A stretch of DNA of 50,375 nucleotides from Candidatus Polarisedimenticolia bacterium (GCA_036001465.1 DASYUH010000068.1:1-50375); one strand, 5' to 3'. Positions 23,488 to 33,582 are shown, counted from the stretch's first letter. Numbers and translations: made by a program. Notes: generated by a model from the letters alone, not told the origin.

Positions 23488-24965
23488 GGCTTCTTGCCCC
23501 CGACGTAGCCGAGCGAGCGGAGGTCGTCCTCCAGTCCGGGTGGCAGCACCGGCTCGGCGCGGTCGTCCCGTCCCGGGTCGGCGGCCAGGAGATCGAGGAG
23601 CGCCCGGCGCAGGACGGCCTCGTCCGCCGGAAAGCGGCCGGCGGCGCCCGCCGTCTCACCCGGATCCGACTCGAGATCGTAGAACTCCCAGTCCGGTTCT
23701 CCCGATGCCCTGGGGATCATGATCAGCTTGAAGCGGTCGCTGCGCAGCATGCGCCACTTTCCCGCCACGCCCTCGACATACTGCCTGGGGTTCTCCTTGT
23801 AGAAGTTCCTCCCCGACTCGGAATAGGCCAGCGGCCCGGGCTCCTTCCCGCCACGCATCCAGGGGACCAGGCTCACCCCCTGGAGCCCGGATGGAATCGG
23901 CAGGCCCGCGAGCTGCAGGACGGTCGGCACGATGTCGATGGTGCGCGCCACGGTCGGGACGACGATGCCGGCCGGCAGCGAGGGCGGGTAGCTGATGATG
24001 AGCGGCACCCGCACCGTGGGCTCGTACAGGTACGCGCCGTGCTCGAAGAAGTAATCGTGCTCCCCGAGGCTCTCGCCGTGATCGGCGGTCAGGACGACGA
24101 GGGTGGCTTTCAAGAGATCCATTCCCTGAAGCACGCCCAGGAGCTCCCCCACCGCGTGATCGGCGCACGCCACCTCCCCGTCGTAGTGCGCCACCGCGTG
24201 CTCGATCTGGCGCGCCGGGAGACGGGTCTTGCCGAAGATGATGTCGCCCCGCTCGACGCCCGGCCCCGCCTCGTCGTTGAAATCGTGCGGCCCCTTGTAG
24301 TCCGGATCGAACATCTCGGTATACGGCGCCGGGGCCTCGTAGGGCCAGTGGGGCGCGTTGTAACGCATCCACAGGAAGAACGGCGCCTCCTTCCGCTTGC
24401 GGTTCCTGAGCCACTGCACGGCCTTGCGCGTCGCGTCGCTGTCGCTTCGCGACGGCACGTAGACCCGCTTCCCTTCCGGATCGAGGTAGATGTCGGGATC
24501 GTAGAGATCGAAATCGTAGTGCAGCCCTACGTTGAGCCCCTGGGTCACGGCGAACGACTCGTAACCCCTCTTCTTGAGGGCCCCGGTCAGGGTCAGCCGT
24601 CCCTTCATCGCTTCGAAGCTCTGCCCCTCATACCGGAGGCCGTGCACCATGGGATAGACGCCGGTCAGGATCGAGGGGAACGACTGCACCGTCCGGCCGG
24701 CCGCGGTGATCGCCTGCTTGAACACGACGCCGCGCCGCGCGAGGGTGTCGATGGAGCGGCTCGTGGGCCGGCGGTAGCCGTAGCAGCCGAGGTGATCGGG
24801 CCGCAGCGTGTCCACGGTGATGAGCAGGACGTTGGGCCCATTCCGCGCCGGGCCCGGCGGGGCGCCGGCTCCGGAGCAGGCTCCGAGGGCGAGCAGGAGA
24901 AGCGCCGGCCCCAGGGAGCGGCAGATGTCCCGGGAAGGGATCCCGGGCGCGCGCCCGTCACCCAT
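23484..24965 (-). CDS. Sulfatase / alkaline-phosphatase-superfamily lipoprotein
   Basis: A 493-residue protein with a lipoprotein signal (LGPALLLLALGAC, Cys30). The N-terminal metal motif NVLLITVDTLRPDHLGCYGY is typical of the sulfatase branch. The catalytic region reads QSFPSILTG instead of C/S-x-P-x-R, so the formylglycine Cys is replaced by Ser or Thr and the Arg by Ile. This suggests a phosphotransferase or phosphodiesterase-type member, or a divergent sulfatase. Further metal motifs are VVLTADHGESLGEH and the C-terminal WEFYDLESDPGET. It would act on envelope glycans or lipids in the periplasm. The ATG at 24965 overlaps the end of the DUF362 gene by 8 nt. Confidence 0.85.
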   Translation of the reverse strand: MGDGRAPGIPSRDICRSLGPALLLLALGACSGAGAPPGPARNGPNVLLITVDTLRPDHLGCYGYRRPTSRSIDTLARRGVVFKQAITAAGRTVQSFPSILTGVYPMVHGLRYEGQSFEAMKGRLTLTGALKKRGYESFAVTQGLNVGLHYDFDLYDPDIYLDPEGKRVYVPSRSDSDATRKAVQWLRNRKRKEAPFFLWMRYNAPHWPYEAPAPYTEMFDPDYKGPHDFNDEAGPGVERGDIIFGKTRLPARQIEHAVAHYDGEVACADHAVGELLGVLQGMDLLKATLVVLTADHGESLGEHDYFFEHGAYLYEPTVRVPLIISYPPSLPAGIVVPTVARTIDIVPTVLQLAGLPIPSGLQGVSLVPWMRGGKEPGPLAYSESGRNFYKENPRQYVEGVAGKWRMLRSDRFKLIMIPRASGEPDWEFYDLESDPGETAGAAGRFPADEAVLRRALLDLLAADPGRDDRAEPVLPPGLEDDLRSLGYVGGKKP

Positions 24966-26133
24966 TCCGTGCGGGGGTTCCGGCCACTCCGGAGACCGCC
25001 CCCGCCGGGCCGCGCGGCCGGCCATAGCGGTCGTCGAACAGCCGGCCCCATTCCGTGCGGCGGAACCGGGCGATCCGGGCCTGGCCGATGATCGGGTACC
25101 AGAGGAAGTCGTGGTAGAGGTTCGATGCCGCCGGGGCCCAGACCACGAGCGGCGAGTGCAGCGCGATCTTCTCGAGGAAACGCAGCGGCCCCCGTCGCAG
25201 CATCTGGTCTCCCCAGATGACCAGGGAACGCGTCGTCCTGAATCCCAGGTTGAGCGACGTGATGTCGTCCCCCACCAGATGGATGTCACGCGGATCCGCG
25301 ATCCCCAGGCCGCGATCGTGGCACATCCTGAGGTACGGGATGGCGAGCGGATCGAATCCCATGAGGCGCGCCGCCACCGCGTCGATCGCCACCGAATCGG
25401 CCCCGGCCAGGATCACGTTGGCCACCACGGGCTGCATCGTCCGCGGACCCGCCCCGTCGCCGCACACCGTGCCGTCCATGACGGTGAACACGCCCGGGTG
25501 GAGCTCCTTCTGCATGTACACCAGATCGACCAGCACCTCGTGCATGTACTTGTGGGCGTAGTGGCGCACCTCCTTCAGTAGGCCGCCGAAGGAATTCTTG
25601 ATCGATCCCGTGGTCACCGCGTGCCCGTGCGTCTTGACCGTGGGAAGATGGACGATGTTCTTGCCGGGGTAGATCGCCGGGATCTCGATCCCCTCCGGGA
25701 AGATCTCGTTCAGCCTGAGGAGGGGGGATCGGAACCGGAACACCTGCCATGGCACCTCCGGCAGGGCCGTGAACTTGAGACCGTACCGCTCGAGGACCGG
25801 CAGCCAGCGGTTGTTGGCCGCCCCTTTCCAGGGGTCGGTCACCACCGTCTTGTTCTCCGCCGGCACGAGGTGGTCGTATCCGTCCTCCCGCATCGCCTTG
25901 ACCACACCCTCCACCTGCCACGGCTGGCTGGAGCAGGCCGGAAAGTACTTCGTCCACGACAGGTTCAGCTTGAGGATCGTGGGGATGGAAGGGTCGATGA
26001 CCGATCGGTAGGAGGCCAGCCGCATGAGGCGGCCGTAGTCGTCGAGCACGGCCCCGGGGGTGGTGCGGAGAGCGGCAATCAGCGGTTTCGGCAACAGGGA
26101 CCTCCCCGGGCGGCGCGCGCCCGACCGGTCCAT
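24958..26133 (-). CDS. DUF362 domain protein
   Basis: A 391-residue protein with the DUF362 core: KLNLSWTKYFPACSSQPWQVEGVV near the N-terminus, a central NIVHLPTVKTHGHAVTTGSIKNSFGG, and VILAGADSVAIDAVAARLMGFDP with IPYLRMCHDRGLG. No ferredoxin-type 4Fe-4S Cys clusters are visible, unlike many members. The biochemical role of the family is not established. ATG 26133 overlaps the preceding UbiA stop by one base (TAATG), and the gene overlaps the sulfatase gene, so it is embedded in an envelope-glycan operon. Confidence 0.8.
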   Translation of the reverse strand: MDRSGARRPGRSLLPKPLIAALRTTPGAVLDDYGRLMRLASYRSVIDPSIPTILKLNLSWTKYFPACSSQPWQVEGVVKAMREDGYDHLVPAENKTVVTDPWKGAANNRWLPVLERYGLKFTALPEVPWQVFRFRSPLLRLNEIFPEGIEIPAIYPGKNIVHLPTVKTHGHAVTTGSIKNSFGGLLKEVRHYAHKYMHEVLVDLVYMQKELHPGVFTVMDGTVCGDGAGPRTMQPVVANVILAGADSVAIDAVAARLMGFDPLAIPYLRMCHDRGLGIADPRDIHLVGDDITSLNLGFRTTRSLVIWGDQMLRRGPLRFLEKIALHSPLVVWAPAASNLYHDFLWYPIIGQARIARFRRTEWGRLFDDRYGRPRGPAGAVSGVAGTPARNG

Positions 26134-27059
26134 TATGACCCAGACCGGCCCGCCTGGGACAGGAGGAGGACCACCGTCAAGGCCCACAGCCCGACGCACA
26201 CGAGCAGCGGCCGATCGGTCAGGAGCGCGTGGGTCGGACTGCCCCCGCCCCCTTTCCGGTGCACGAGGTACAGATACCTGAACAGGCCGTACAGGACGAA
26301 GGGCACCGTCAGGTACAGGTGCCTGGTCCCGAGGTTCATCTCGACATCGGGGGACACGGAATAGAGGATGTAGACCACCAGCGTGGAGGGAGTCACCACG
26401 TTGATCATCTGGTCGATGAAGTCGAGCGAGTACTCGCGCAGGATGGTGCGGTGGCCGTGCGGGTCCTCGAGATTCTCGAGCTCCTGGCGCCTTTTGCAGA
26501 GGGCCAGGAACAGCGACAGGAGAATCGTGCACATCACCAGCCAGTGGGAGATCGACACGTCGATGACGAGTCCGCCCCCGACGGCGCGCAGCACGAAACC
26601 GGAGGCGATCAGCATGACGTCGACGATCACCACCTCCTTCAGCCAGAACGAGTAGACGAGGTTGATCGCCACGTAGGTCAGGAGGACCGCGCCGAACGGG
26701 GGGAACAGGGCGAACCCCGCCATGATCGCGCCGGTGAGCAGGAGAATGGCTGCGGTCAGGGCGGGCACGGTCCCGACCGACCGCGAGGCGATCGGCCGCC
26801 GCGCCTTGGCCGGATGCTTCCGATCGCGGTCGGCGTCGAACAGGTCGTTGAAGATGTACACCGCACCGCTGGTGGCGCAGAAGAGACCGAACGCGGCCGC
26901 GGCGCGCAGGACGAGCGCCGGCTCCCCCAGCTTCTTGGCGAAGATCAGCGCCGCGAACACCACCAGGTTCTTGATCCACTGGCTCGGGCGCATGGAGACG
27001 ACGAGGCCGACCAGAACGGACGCGCGCGCGGTCCATGCCTGTCTGGCGGTCTTCGGCAC
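26133..27059 (-). CDS. UbiA-family prenyltransferase, decaprenyl-phosphate phosphoribosyltransferase-like
   Basis: A 308-residue polytopic enzyme. The first aspartate-rich motif, NDLFDADRDRKHPAKARRPIAS, and the second region, YSFWLKEVVIVDVMLIASGFVLRAVGGG, fit the DPPR synthase (Rv3806c/UbiA) subgroup. That subgroup transfers 5-phosphoribose to polyprenyl phosphate. The KRRQELENLEDPHGHRTILREYS segment also fits. The product could be a ribosyl or arabinosyl lipid donor for the GT-C enzymes encoded nearby. The GTG at 27059 has GGAGGAACG upstream; an ATG at 27122 lies inside the promoter and was rejected. It is the first gene of the four-gene operon. Confidence 0.85.
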   Translation of the reverse strand: MPKTARQAWTARASVLVGLVVSMRPSQWIKNLVVFAALIFAKKLGEPALVLRAAAAFGLFCATSGAVYIFNDLFDADRDRKHPAKARRPIASRSVGTVPALTAAILLLTGAIMAGFALFPPFGAVLLTYVAINLVYSFWLKEVVIVDVMLIASGFVLRAVGGGLVIDVSISHWLVMCTILLSLFLALCKRRQELENLEDPHGHRTILREYSLDFIDQMINVVTPSTLVVYILYSVSPDVEMNLGTRHLYLTVPFVLYGLFRYLYLVHRKGGGGSPTHALLTDRPLLVCVGLWALTVVLLLSQAGRSGS

Positions 27060-27112
27060 GACTCGTTCCTCCCTGGAGCACGGACGGCCGGGCGACGGCG
27101 TGAGGGGTGCGG

Positions 27113-27141
27113 ATGTTAGCATCCGCCCGCGGCCGCGTCAA
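27113..27141 (-). promoter_or_regulatory. Sigma-70 promoter of the UbiA-DUF362-sulfatase-TMTC operon
   Basis: On the minus strand, TTGACG (27141-27136), 17-bp spacer, TAACAT (27118-27113), with TGC directly before the -10 (extended -10). Confidence 0.7.
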
Positions 27142-27172
27142 AGCCCGGGCGGGCGCGCGGGGCCGGGACCTG

Positions 27173-27178
27173 TATAAT
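27173..27178 (+). promoter_or_regulatory. Consensus -10 box of the GT2 gene
   Basis: A perfect TATAAT with no recognisable -35 at 17 bp. The GTG at 27186 is 7 nt after it (leaderless). An ATG at 27177 overlaps the box itself. Confidence 0.55.
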
Positions 27179-27185
27179 GCCGGAA

Positions 27186-27965
27186 GTGCGCACCGCCGTG
27201 GTCATCCCCGCCCGCGACGAGGAAGCCTCCCTGCCTTTGGTCCTCGAGGCCATCCCGGCCCATCTCGTCGACGAGATCGTGGTCGTCGACAACGCCAGCA
27301 CCGACCGGACCGCGGCGGTCGCGCGGTCGAGAGGGGCCTCGATCCTGTTCGAGCCCCGGCCGGGGTACGGGGCCGCCTGCCTGCGCGGCATCGAGTATTT
27401 GAAGCTCAAGAGGCCGGACGTCGTGGTGTTCCTGGACGCCGACTTCAGCGACCACCCGGAGGAGCTGCCCTTCCTGCTCGAGCCGATCGCCCGGGACGCC
27501 GCCGACCTCGTGATCGGTTCGCGCATGCGGGGCACCAGGGAGAAAGGCGCCCTGCTGCCGCAGGCCCGAGCCGGGAACTGGCTCGCCACGCGACTCATGC
27601 GGCTTCTCTACGGAGGGCGATTCACCGACCTCGGGCCCTTCCGGGCGATCCGCTTCGGCGCCCTGGTCGATCTGGGGATGGCCGACCGCAGCTTCGGCTG
27701 GACGGCCGAGATGCAGGTGAAGGCCCTTCGGGCGGGCCTGCGCACCGCGGAGGTGCCGGTCTCCTACCGGCGCCGCGTGGGAGTCTCGAAGATTACGGGG
27801 ACGTTCTCGGGGACGATCCGGGCCGGCGCCCGGATCCTCTGGACGCTGGCGCGGCATGCCGGAACGTCCGCCCGGACGCCCCCGGCCGGGCCGGGACAGG
27901 CGTGCAACCGGGGGATCAGGAAGCCGGACGGGCCCGCGCCGGACGCCCTCGATGGATCGGAGTGA
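27186..27965 (+). CDS. Family 2 glycosyltransferase (DPM1/UppS-type, GT-A fold)
   Basis: A 259-residue cytoplasmic enzyme: AVVIPARDEEASLPLVLEAI at the N-terminus, VDNASTDRT, the DxD motif VVFLDADFSDHPEEL, GSRMRG, and SFGWTAEMQVKALRAG near the active-site lid. This matches polyprenyl-phosphate mannosyl/glucosyltransferase-like GT2 proteins, which build the lipid-linked sugar donors used by GT-C enzymes. No C-terminal membrane helix is obvious. It is divergent from the UbiA operon, which fits a joint role in making lipid-linked sugars. Its end overlaps the convergent XdhC gene by 50 nt. ATG 27177 is the alternative start. Confidence 0.85.
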   Translation: MRTAVVIPARDEEASLPLVLEAIPAHLVDEIVVVDNASTDRTAAVARSRGASILFEPRPGYGAACLRGIEYLKLKRPDVVVFLDADFSDHPEELPFLLEPIARDAADLVIGSRMRGTREKGALLPQARAGNWLATRLMRLLYGGRFTDLGPFRAIRFGALVDLGMADRSFGWTAEMQVKALRAGLRTAEVPVSYRRRVGVSKITGTFSGTIRAGARILWTLARHAGTSARTPPAGPGQACNRGIRKPDGPAPDALDGSE

Positions 27966-28812
27966 TGCTCGCCGTGCCGCCGGACGTGACGGCGTCCCGG
28001 TCGCGCCGCCGCGGGGCCCGCTCCGCCCGGGCGATCGCCGCGTGGTGACGAACGGCGATCATTTCGGCCGCGATGCTGACCGCGATCTCCTCGGGGGTCT
28101 CGGCGCCGATGGCGAGACCGATCGGCCCCCGCACCTCCCGCAGGGCCTCCTTCGGCGATCCCAGTTCCTCGGCCCGGGTCAGCACCGTGACGATCTTGCG
28201 GCGGCTCCCGATGAGTCCGACGTAGGCGGCGCCGCGGCCTACGGCGTGGCGCACCGCGGCGAGGTCGGTCTTGTGGCAGCGGGTGACGACCGTGACGAAC
28301 GCCCCCGCGGGGATCACGGGCAGGCCGGAGGAGAAATCGCGCTCCACGCGCACCCGCCGCACACCGGCAGGGTACCGCGAGGCCGCGAGATACTCCGGCC
28401 GGTCGTCGACGACGGTCACGGCGAAACCGAGGCGCGCGCCCTGACGGACGATTTCGCGGCCGACGTGCCCGCCCCCGAACACGAACAGGCAGGCGGGGGG
28501 CCGCACGACCTCGATCAGGACGCGCACGCGGCCGCCGCACACCATGCCCGTGGCGCCGTCCCCTTGTTCCGTGAAGCGGTACTCCTTTTCGACGCCGCGG
28601 CCTTCACGGATCGCATCCCGGGCGTCCGCGATCACCAGCGCCTCGAACGCCCCCCCGCCGACGCTGAACTCGGTCTCGCCGATCTCCGTGACGATCATCC
28701 GGGCCCCCGCCGGGCGGGGTGCCGATCCCTGATGGGCGACGACTGTCGCCACCGCGAGGACTCGACCGGCGCGCAGGAGCCGGGCCACCTCTTCGTAGAA
28801 CTCCAGGCTCAT
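27916..28812 (-). CDS. XdhC/CoxI family protein
   Basis: A 298-residue protein with the XdhC_CoxI N-terminal region (LAVATVVAHQGSAPRPAGARM, where family members usually have SSP or SAPR), an MVCGGRVRVLIEV segment, and a C-terminal Rossmann domain (CLFVFGGGHVGREIV, VTVVDDRPEYL, AYVGLIGSRRK). XdhC proteins bind the molybdenum cofactor and promote its sulfuration and insertion into xanthine-dehydrogenase-type enzymes. No molybdenum hydroxylase gene is in the window. It follows the HEAT lipoprotein by one base (TGAcATG). Its last 30 residues are basic and run antisense to the GT2 gene. Confidence 0.85.
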   Translation of the reverse strand: MSLEFYEEVARLLRAGRVLAVATVVAHQGSAPRPAGARMIVTEIGETEFSVGGGAFEALVIADARDAIREGRGVEKEYRFTEQGDGATGMVCGGRVRVLIEVVRPPACLFVFGGGHVGREIVRQGARLGFAVTVVDDRPEYLAASRYPAGVRRVRVERDFSSGLPVIPAGAFVTVVTRCHKTDLAAVRHAVGRGAAYVGLIGSRRKIVTVLTRAEELGSPKEALREVRGPIGLAIGAETPEEIAVSIAAEMIAVRHHAAIARAERAPRRRDRDAVTSGGTASITPIHRGRPARARPAS

Positions 28813-28813
28813 G

Positions 28814-29773
28814 TCACGACCCCGAGGCGATCGTCTTCCCGTTCGCCTCCCACCAGCGGGTCCAGGCCTGCGGATTGAGCCCGATCCTCTGGCCGCTCAG
28901 CTGGCGCAGGGCGCCGAGGGCGTTCAGCCGTGACGTCTCATCGCCCCCCTTCAACCGCTCGATGAGAAACGAGACGACCGAGGCGTCCTTGAAGCGGCCG
29001 AGCTGGCTCATCGCCGAGGACCGGATTTCGGGCGAAGGATCGGAGGCGGCCACCGACTTCAGCATCTCGGCGACTTCCGGACCGTCGTGGAGCTGCAGGC
29101 CTGACACGACCTCGCTCCGGACCTCCTCCGCCGGGTGGTTGAGCAGCGCCTTGAGCGCCGCGAGCGCCTCGGGGGTGCTGAACACGCTCAGGGCCTGGGC
29201 CGCGGCGCGCGCCACCTCCAGCTCCGGGTGCCGGGATGCGATGGACAGGAACGGGATTCCCGCAGGATCGCGCAGCGCCCCCAGCGCATAGCAGGTGCCG
29301 ATGAGAACGTCGGGAGCCTCGGCCTCCGCACCGTCGAGGAGCTGCTTCACCGCCTCGGGGTCCCCGCCGTTCCCATGGATCAGGTGGGCGACCAGGATGC
29401 GGCTGTCGGTCTCCTCCGAGCTCGGCTTCATGCGGATCGGGTTGTACGGAATCATGACGCGCTTGTCCTGGCGCAGGAGCTCGCGGAGCGCGGCGCGGGC
29501 GGCCGGCTGCTCCATGCGCGCCAGGTCGATGATCGCCGGAGCGCGGTACGTCTTGACCGCACCCTGGGCGCCCTTCACGAACACCTCGAATTTCCCTTCC
29601 TGGATGATCGCCTCGAGCTTCTCCCGGGCGTCCTGGCGCACCTCGATATCATTGTTCTGCAGCTGGTTGTAAAGCGTCTGGACGTCGTAGGCCGGGGCGC
29701 AGCCGAGCGCCGCCGCGGCGGTGAAGCCGAGGGAGGTCACGAGCAGGCGCGAGGCGCGGCTCGTGAGGCTCAC
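28814..29773 (-). CDS. HEAT-repeat lipoprotein
   Basis: A 319-residue protein with a lipoprotein signal (LLVTSLGFTAAAALGC, Cys25) followed by HEAT/PBS-type helical repeats over the whole length, for example RAAAQALSVFSTPEALAALKALLNHPAEEVRSEVV. Probably a periplasmic scaffold on the outer membrane; no enzymatic motif is visible. The GTG start at 29773 overlaps the GreA stop (GTGA), so the two are translationally coupled. Confidence 0.72.
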   Translation of the reverse strand: MSLTSRASRLLVTSLGFTAAAALGCAPAYDVQTLYNQLQNNDIEVRQDAREKLEAIIQEGKFEVFVKGAQGAVKTYRAPAIIDLARMEQPAARAALRELLRQDKRVMIPYNPIRMKPSSEETDSRILVAHLIHGNGGDPEAVKQLLDGAEAEAPDVLIGTCYALGALRDPAGIPFLSIASRHPELEVARAAAQALSVFSTPEALAALKALLNHPAEEVRSEVVSGLQLHDGPEVAEMLKSVAASDPSPEIRSSAMSQLGRFKDASVVSFLIERLKGGDETSRLNALGALRQLSGQRIGLNPQAWTRWWEANGKTIASGS

Positions 29774-30246
29774 TTGTTTCCCTTGTCGTGCAGCGTCACG
29801 AGAGTCTCGATCTCGTACACGTGGGTTCCCGCAGGGGTCTTGATCGTCACCTCGTCCCCCGCCCGGTGTCCGACCAGCGCCTTGCCGATGGGGGACGTGA
29901 CCGAGACGAGTCCCTTGGAAAAATCGGCCATGTCGGGGATCACCAGCTCATACGTGAGGGCCTTCCCCGTCCCCCCTTCGACCAGGGAGACGACGGAGCC
30001 GAGGGCCACCCGGTCCTTCGGCAGCGAGCTCAGGCTGACCATCGACAGTTCCTTGAGCTGCTTCTGGACCTGGCCGATGCGCGCCTTGACGAACTGCTGC
30101 CGATCGAGCGCGGAGTGATACTCGGAATTTTCGCGCAGATCCCCCATCTGCAGGGCACGCTGGATTTCCTTCGGCAGATCGACCCGGTACTCCTTCTCCA
30201 GGCCTTTCAGCTCTTTCTCCAGCCTGCTGATCGCTTCATCGAGCAA
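29770..30246 (-). CDS. greA: Transcription elongation factor GreA/GreB family
   Basis: From TTG 30246 the protein has 158 residues, the usual GreA length. The N-terminal coiled coil (ISRLEKELKGLEKEYRV, MGDLRENSEYHSALDRQQFV) carries the acidic tip residues used to stimulate transcript cleavage by backtracked RNA polymerase. The C-terminal FKBP-like domain has VSLVEGGTGKALTYELV and SPIGKALVGHRAGDEVTI. The TTG has AGAGGTGAG upstream. The GTG at 30297 would lie in the promoter and was rejected. Confidence 0.9.
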   Translation of the reverse strand: MLDEAISRLEKELKGLEKEYRVDLPKEIQRALQMGDLRENSEYHSALDRQQFVKARIGQVQKQLKELSMVSLSSLPKDRVALGSVVSLVEGGTGKALTYELVIPDMADFSKGLVSVTSPIGKALVGHRAGDEVTIKTPAGTHVYEIETLVTLHDKGNK

Positions 30247-30287
30247 CGGCTCACCTCTGCACGTGGTTTTCGGTGATTTGACCGGAA

Positions 30288-30316
30288 ACTCTAGCACCCG
30301 AATTCGCGAGTTGCAA
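30288..30316 (-). promoter_or_regulatory. Sigma-70 promoter of greA
   Basis: On the minus strand: TTGCAA (30316-30311), 17-bp spacer, TAGAGT (30293-30288), preceded by TGC (extended -10). Confidence 0.65.
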
Positions 30317-30551
30317 GGCGGGTGGGGGGCCTTTCGGCCCCCGCGTCTCGGGTTGGGTTTTAGGGGAGGATTCGGGATTCGCTCAAAATTCGTATATGTG
30401 CAGCCTAAATTTTGTCATCTATATCTATAGAAAAGCACATATACAAACTCTCTGAAAGAGAATTTAGTCCCGGATTTGGAACTGTCAAGTCAGGCACCCA
30501 CTTTTTCACTCGGACCTTCAGCTCACATCCGAGGAGGCCGCCGCCGGCCGG
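30317..30551. other. Intergenic region between greA and ccmE with hairpins and an AT-rich island
   Basis: This divergent intergenic gap holds no credible ORF. It contains a GC hairpin GGGGGCC-TTTC-GGCCCCC near 30325-30343. An AT-rich stretch (about 30380-30475) includes a perfect 10-bp inverted repeat, GTATATGTGC at 30392-30401 and GCACATATAC at 30435-30444, plus a shorter TCTCT-GAA-AGAGA dyad near 30449-30462. A segment GTCAGGCACCCAC (about 30488-30500) looks like a repeat-element end. The base composition is unlike the rest of the window. A small RNA, a regulator binding region or a decayed mobile element are all possible. Confidence 0.45.
30392..30444. repeat. Perfect 10-bp inverted repeat in the AT-rich island
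   Basis: Arms GTATATGTGC (30392-30401) and GCACATATAC (30435-30444), 33 bp apart, within the AT-rich island upstream of the ccm operon. Confidence 0.7.
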
Positions 30552-30580
30552 TTGACATGCCGATCCCCCTCCGATATCAT
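30552..30580 (+). promoter_or_regulatory. Sigma-70 promoter of the ccm operon
   Basis: TTGACA (30552-30557), 17-bp spacer, TATCAT (30575-30580). Near-consensus, with the start codon of ccmE 50 nt downstream. Confidence 0.75.
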
Positions 30581-30630
30581 CGGGTGCCATACCTGAGCCT
30601 GATTCAACTCATTGGGAGCAGCCCCTCTCC

Positions 30631-31107
30631 GTGGCGCAGCGAGTCTCCCGGAAAATCGTCATCACAGTCGCCCTCCTTGTGACGGGCTTTGCCATCCTGT
30701 TCAGCGTCGGCCTGAGAGGGTCTCTGGTCTATTACCTGACGGTGTCCGAGTTCCTGGATCCGGCCCGCCAGACCGACCTCGGCGACAACTTCCGCGTGAA
30801 CGGCACCGTCGAGCCGGGCTCCATCAGGAGACTCGAGGGGACTCCGGGTGCCCGCTTCGTCATGACGGACGGTGTCAAGACGCTTCCCGTCGTCTACCGG
30901 AAGGAAGTCCCGGACACCTTCGTGGACGGGGCGGAGACCGTCGTCGAGGGCTCGATCGGTCCGGATGGGACCTTCGCCGCGTCCACACTTCTGGCCAAGT
31001 GCCCCTCCAAGTACGAAGCGCAGAACCGGGCGACGAACAACTACAGAAAACCGGCGGGAGAGGACTCCCCATCCGGCGCCCGGGATACCGGGGTTCTGCC
31101 GCGATGA
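30631..31107 (+). CDS. ccmE: Cytochrome c maturation haem chaperone CcmE, CxxxY type
   Basis: A 158-residue membrane-anchored periplasmic chaperone that receives haem from CcmC and passes it to CcmF. It has an N-terminal helix (IVITVALLVTGFAILFSVGL), then an OB-fold domain (NFRVNGTVEPGSI, ARFVMTDGVKTLPVVYRKEVPDTF, VVEGSIGPDGTFAASTLLAKC). Where classical CcmE has HxxxY after LAK, this protein has Cys124-Pro-Ser-Lys-Tyr128, the CxxxY variant described for archaea and some bacteria. The GTG start has a GGGAG 14 nt upstream. It is the first gene of the ccm operon. Confidence 0.9.
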   Translation: MAQRVSRKIVITVALLVTGFAILFSVGLRGSLVYYLTVSEFLDPARQTDLGDNFRVNGTVEPGSIRRLEGTPGARFVMTDGVKTLPVVYRKEVPDTFVDGAETVVEGSIGPDGTFAASTLLAKCPSKYEAQNRATNNYRKPAGEDSPSGARDTGVLPR

Positions 31108-33099
<1,992 letters not shown>

Positions 33100-33582
33100 G
33101 GCCGCCCGCGGGATGGTCATGGTGCTCCTCCTCGTCGCCACACCCGCGGTCGCCCTGGCGGGTGCGGCGCCGACGGCCCTGCAGGAGGTGGAAGGGCGTC
33201 TCATGTGCTACTGCGGCTGCTCCGATCTGACGGTGCGCGTCTGCACCTGTGGAACGGCCGACGCCATCCGGCAGGAGATCGCGGAGCGCCTAGGGAATGG
33301 CGAGACGCCGGATCAGGTCGTGGCGGCCTATGTCGCCCGCCACGGGGCGCAGATCCGCTCGGCCCCCTCCAAGTCGGGTTTCGAGCTCCTCGCCTGGGTC
33401 ACGCCCTTCGCCGCGATTCTCCTGGCCGGCTCGGCGCTGATCGTCATCGTGCGGCGGTGGGGCGCCCGGGCCGTGGCGGGGGGGACCGGGAGCGCTGCCG
33501 GCGGGGCGGCCGACCGTCCCTTCCTGCCCGAGGAGCAGAAGGCCCTGGAGCGGGTGCGCCGCGAAATGCGGGAGGAGCGCTG

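Noticed and set aside
21199-23508. Long plus-strand open frame opposite the TMTC-like gene
   Set aside because: Highly charged low-complexity shadow; the minus strand encodes helices and TPR repeats.
15753-28816. The same sequence (GGGGTCGTGAC then ATG) before proC and before the XdhC gene
   Set aside because: Only 14 bases are shared; at the second site it includes the previous gene's stop codon, so chance or a common ribosome-binding context is more likely than a mobile repeat.
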